Assembly: GCF_044003965.1 (NCBI RefSeq)
Contig: NZ_JBAWKC010000001.1
Coordinates: 992,001 to 1,056,000, forward strand
Source of the DNA: Yeosuana aquiaggeris
GTDB taxonomy: Bacteria > Bacteroidota > Bacteroidia > Flavobacteriales > Flavobacteriaceae
DNA: 64,000 nt
Direction: 5' to 3'
Below are positions 61,529-64,000 of this stretch, piece after piece. The translations under genes and the position numbers were made by a program. The notes beneath the pieces were generated by a model. The model searched no databases, was not told where the DNA came from, and worked only from the letters and a program-made list of their open reading frames with translations. Within the stretch, counting starts at the first letter, position 1. Each line of letters opens with the position of its first letter.

Positions 61529-61574
61529 AGCCTAACTACAAAATTAATCCTTTTTTTAATTTTGTAGTTAGGCT
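61529..61574 (-). terminator. Long inverted repeat downstream of fbaA, likely terminator
   Basis: An 18-bp perfect stem (61529-61546, AGCCTAACTACAAAATTA, with 61557-61574) and a 10-base loop lie 11 bases after the fbaA stop on the minus strand. The following TTATATTTT is only a broken T-tract, but the stem is strong. Confidence 0.75.
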
Positions 61575-61585
61575 AAAGAAAAATA

Positions 61586-62653
61586 TTATAAAGTATTGAC
61601 GTTATTTAAATCTTCAAACGCCTTTTTTAAACGCTCAACAAAAGTTACTTCACCTGCTCGTAACCAAACACGTGGATCATAATACTTTTTGTTTGGAGAA
61701 TCTTCACCATCTGGATTTCCTATTTGAGATTGTAAGTAAGCTTCATTTTTCTTCATATAGTCTCTAATACCACTCATAAAGGCGTATTGCATGTCTGTAT
61801 CAATATTCATTTTTACAACCCCGTAGCTAATACCTTCGCGAATTTCTTCAACTGTAGAACCTGAACCACCATGAAAAACAAAATCAATATGATTATGACC
61901 TAGATTGTATTTTTTTGAAATATAATCTTGAGAATTTTTTAAGATTTTTGGTGTTAATTTAACATTCCCTGGCTTGTAAACACCGTGTACGTTACCAAAA
62001 GCAGCAGCAATGGTGAATTGGTCACTTACTTTACTTAATTCTTCATAAGCATAAGCAACTTCTTCTGGTTGTGTATAAAGTTTAGAATCATCAACATCAC
62101 TATTATCAACGCCATCTTCTTCTCCACCAGTGATTCCTAATTCAATTTCCAAAGTCATCCCCATTTTGCTCATACGCTCAAGGTACTTCTTACATAACTC
62201 AATATTTTCTTTAATTGGTTCTTCTGAAAGGTCAATCATATGAGAGCTGTAAAGAGGTTTGCCAGTTTCAGCAAAATGTTTTTCACTAGCATCAAGCAAT
62301 CCATCAATCCAAGGCAACAGTTTTTTAGCGCAATGATCTGTATGTAAAATAACAGGAACACCGTAAGCTTCTGATAAGGTATGAACATGTTTTGCTCCTG
62401 CAATGGCTCCTGCAACCGCTGCTTTTTGGTTGTCATTATTTAAGCCTTTTCCTGCGTTAAAGTGAGCACCACCATTGGAGAATTGAATAATTACCGGAGC
62501 ATTTAATGCCGCGGCTGTTTCTAAAACACCATTAATAGTGTCTGAACCAATGACGTTTACTGCTGGTAAAGCAAAACCTTTTTCTTTTGCTAGTTTAAAA
62601 ATAGCTTGAACTTCTCTGCCTGTTGCAACCCCAGGTTTTATATTGTGTCCCAT
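61586..62653 (-). CDS. fbaA: Class II fructose-bisphosphate aldolase
   Basis: A zinc enzyme of glycolysis and gluconeogenesis that splits fructose 1,6-bisphosphate. Class II features are HTDHCAKKLLPWID (about 104-117, with the proton-donor Asp and zinc His), ELGITGGEEDG (about 171-181, zinc Glu), FGNVHGVYKPGN (about 219-230, zinc His) and FHGGSGST (about 261-268, zinc His and phosphate loop). The C-terminal INIDTDMQ block is also seen. The 355 residues are typical of the long FbaA subtype. It has a -7 box 35 bases upstream and ends at a strong inverted repeat. Confidence 0.97.
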   Translation of the reverse strand: MGHNIKPGVATGREVQAIFKLAKEKGFALPAVNVIGSDTINGVLETAAALNAPVIIQFSNGGAHFNAGKGLNNDNQKAAVAGAIAGAKHVHTLSEAYGVPVILHTDHCAKKLLPWIDGLLDASEKHFAETGKPLYSSHMIDLSEEPIKENIELCKKYLERMSKMGMTLEIELGITGGEEDGVDNSDVDDSKLYTQPEEVAYAYEELSKVSDQFTIAAAFGNVHGVYKPGNVKLTPKILKNSQDYISKKYNLGHNHIDFVFHGGSGSTVEEIREGISYGVVKMNIDTDMQYAFMSGIRDYMKKNEAYLQSQIGNPDGEDSPNKKYYDPRVWLRAGEVTFVERLKKAFEDLNNVNTL

Positions 62654-62688
62654 TTTAATTGAATTAGTTTATAAAGTTTTTAATATAT

Positions 62689-62696
62689 CAAAAGTA
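62689..62696 (-). promoter_or_regulatory. -7 box of fbaA
   Basis: Minus-strand TACTTTTG matches TAnnTTTG, 35 bases upstream of the fbaA ATG at 62653. The -33 region lacks a TTG. Confidence 0.5.
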
Positions 62697-62785
62697 GTGA
62701 ATTTTTGTTTATGTATATGGTGTTTTAAGGTATGTAACGTTCAAAATAGCACTAAAACGTTATAGTTTATTTTGAAATTTAAATT

Positions 62786-64000
62786 TTAGAATGGATAGTT
62801 AATACCAATGTTATAAACCGCATTTCCGAAATTATAATCTTTAAACCATCGGTCATTATTAGGATAGGAAGGGTCATAGGTTTTAAAACCTAGGTCAAAA
62901 CGAAACACGAAAAAGCTAAAGTCATACCTTAAACCAAAACCAGAGCCAATAGCAATATCTTTTAATGAACTAAATCCGGAGAACACCGCATCAGGATCAT
63001 CTACTGAATCTAAAACATTCCAGATATTTCCGGTATCAACAAATACGGCTCCGTTTAAATTTCCAAAAAGGTTAAACCTTTGTTCAACACTAAAAGCTAA
63101 TTTAAAATTTGCTTCATTAAATTCGTTATAACTTTTAGTACTTCCTGGACCCAAATTATAGGCGGTCCATGCTCTGTTGTCATTTGGTCCACCAGCAAAA
63201 AAACTTTTAGAAAATGGAATGCTGTTGGAGTTGCCATATGGAATGGCAATACCAGCATAGCTGCGCACTGCCAGCACATTTTTTTTGCCTAAATCCCAGT
63301 GTTTTATAAAATCAAATTCTGTTTTAACATATTGTGAGTAGGCCACATTAAATATTTCGTACTGATTGGCTCCATTTTTTTGAAGACCTATAAGTTTGGC
63401 GGCACTTGAAAGCAAATTTCCAGCTAATTCTAATTTTACCCTAAAAATTGAAAAATCTTCATCAAACAAATTCTGACGGGTATCTTCTACTAGGCTAAAA
63501 CTTGATGCAATAATCAAGTTGTTTTCTGTTAATCTGGTTTTACGTTCATCTATACTATTGACCTCTTTTAGCTGGTCTTCTGAAATTTCATTAGGAGTAG
63601 AAGGGTTTAATGTATATTCTAAAAAGGCATCTGTACCCTCTGGGATTATTAAATTACCATCAGCATCAATATTATCTAACACCTCATAATTTACATCTTT
63701 AGCTATTTGGTTTAAAGAATTATAGGATGCACTGTAAACATCAAAATATCTGTCAACATTTAGGTTTCTTACGTATTGAACATTAAATACATCTAGCCTA
63801 TCTGTTACTTTAGGAGATGGATGCCAATTATAACTTAAAATTCCATTAAAAGTTTGTTTATCTAAACCAATATTAGTCTGGCTGGTTGTTGAAAGGCTGA
63901 TTCTAGTACTAGGAGACATGTATTTAGGAACAATTCTTTCAGTATTAAAGGGTGAAAAAAACCTAGGAATGGTTAATTTTAAATCGGCCCCAATTTCATT
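62786..64000 (-). CDS. BamA/TamA-family outer membrane protein (C-terminal barrel part; gene continues past the window)
   Basis: The frame is open to the last base, so the ATG at 63919 is probably internal and the N-terminus lies outside. The ~404 visible residues form a beta-barrel of the Omp85 kind: repeated aromatic strands, the loop motif VRSYAGIAIPYG with FFAGGPNDNRAW (the family's surface-exposed RGW-type loop), and a C-terminal strand ending NIGINYPF with terminal Phe. Omp85 proteins insert or export outer membrane proteins. In flavobacteria a TamL-like protein often lies next to fbaA, so TamL is the likeliest assignment. No POTRA domain is in the visible part. Confidence 0.85.
   Translation of the reverse strand, partial: NEIGADLKLTIPRFFSPFNTERIVPKYMSPSTRISLSTTSQTNIGLDKQTFNGILSYNWHPSPKVTDRLDVFNVQYVRNLNVDRYFDVYSASYNSLNQIAKDVNYEVLDNIDADGNLIIPEGTDAFLEYTLNPSTPNEISEDQLKEVNSIDERKTRLTENNLIIASSFSLVEDTRQNLFDEDFSIFRVKLELAGNLLSSAAKLIGLQKNGANQYEIFNVAYSQYVKTEFDFIKHWDLGKKNVLAVRSYAGIAIPYGNSNSIPFSKSFFAGGPNDNRAWTAYNLGPGSTKSYNEFNEANFKLAFSVEQRFNLFGNLNGAVFVDTGNIWNVLDSVDDPDAVFSGFSSLKDIAIGSGFGLRYDFSFFVFRFDLGFKTYDPSYPNNDRWFKDYNFGNAVYNIGINYPF

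Overview
The window is chromosomal DNA from a member of the Bacteroidota, almost certainly the family Flavobacteriaceae. Evidence: AT-rich sequence with very few Shine-Dalgarno motifs, several -7 boxes of the TAnnTTTG type used by the Bacteroidota housekeeping sigma factor, a short (287 residue) RpoD, a mevalonate-pathway HMG-CoA reductase next to a GYDIA-type GHMP kinase, and a secreted protein with a type IX secretion-like C-terminal domain. I cannot assign a genus from sequence reading alone.

Layout. (1) 1-2320 is the right end of an integrated element: a cut-off cargo gene, a tiny ORF and a large serine recombinase whose reading frame runs into the tRNA-Phe gene, which is probably the integration target. 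(2) 2323-10318 is core chromosome: tRNA-Phe, coaX, an outer membrane protein, a TPR protein, lptC, a CNNM/CBS (HlyC/CorC) protein and a PpiD-like foldase, mostly tightly spaced on the plus strand. (3) 10379-27637 holds a mevalonate pair (minus), two POT peptide transporters and a periplasmic thioredoxin (plus), then comEC, a NlpC/P60 lipoprotein, lpxB, a small membrane protein and surE (minus), a C-terminal processing protease and an ABC permease (plus), and an aminotransferase, engB and an alpha/beta hydrolase (minus). (4) 27850-43478 is a complete dcw cell-division/cell-wall cluster: mraZ, rsmH, ftsL, ftsI-type PBP, murE, mraY, murD, ftsW, murG, murC, ftsQ, ftsA, ftsZ. It is preceded by a clear three-repeat MraZ operator and closed by a terminator. 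(5) 43558-47665 has yqeY, tRNA-Arg, an MtfA-like peptidase, rpe and rpoD. (6) 47820-55192 is the least understood part: an XRE-like regulator divergent from an eight-gene unit coding for a DUF6134-like exported protein, a CPBP membrane protease, four consecutive NAD(P)-dependent SDR/epimerase enzymes, and two small exported proteins. (7) 55211-57728 is a beta-helix surface protein gene lying between a duplicated 3' end of pnp and pnp itself, the mark of an insertion. (8) 57749-64000 is core again: pnp, rpsO, accD, fbaA and the C-terminal part of a BamA/TamA-family protein that continues past the window.

Best candidates for something undescribed are the regulator plus four-oxidoreductase operon (6), the insertion cassette flanked by direct repeats of the pnp tail (7), and the terminator-like hairpins placed inside coding sequence at lptC and comEC.
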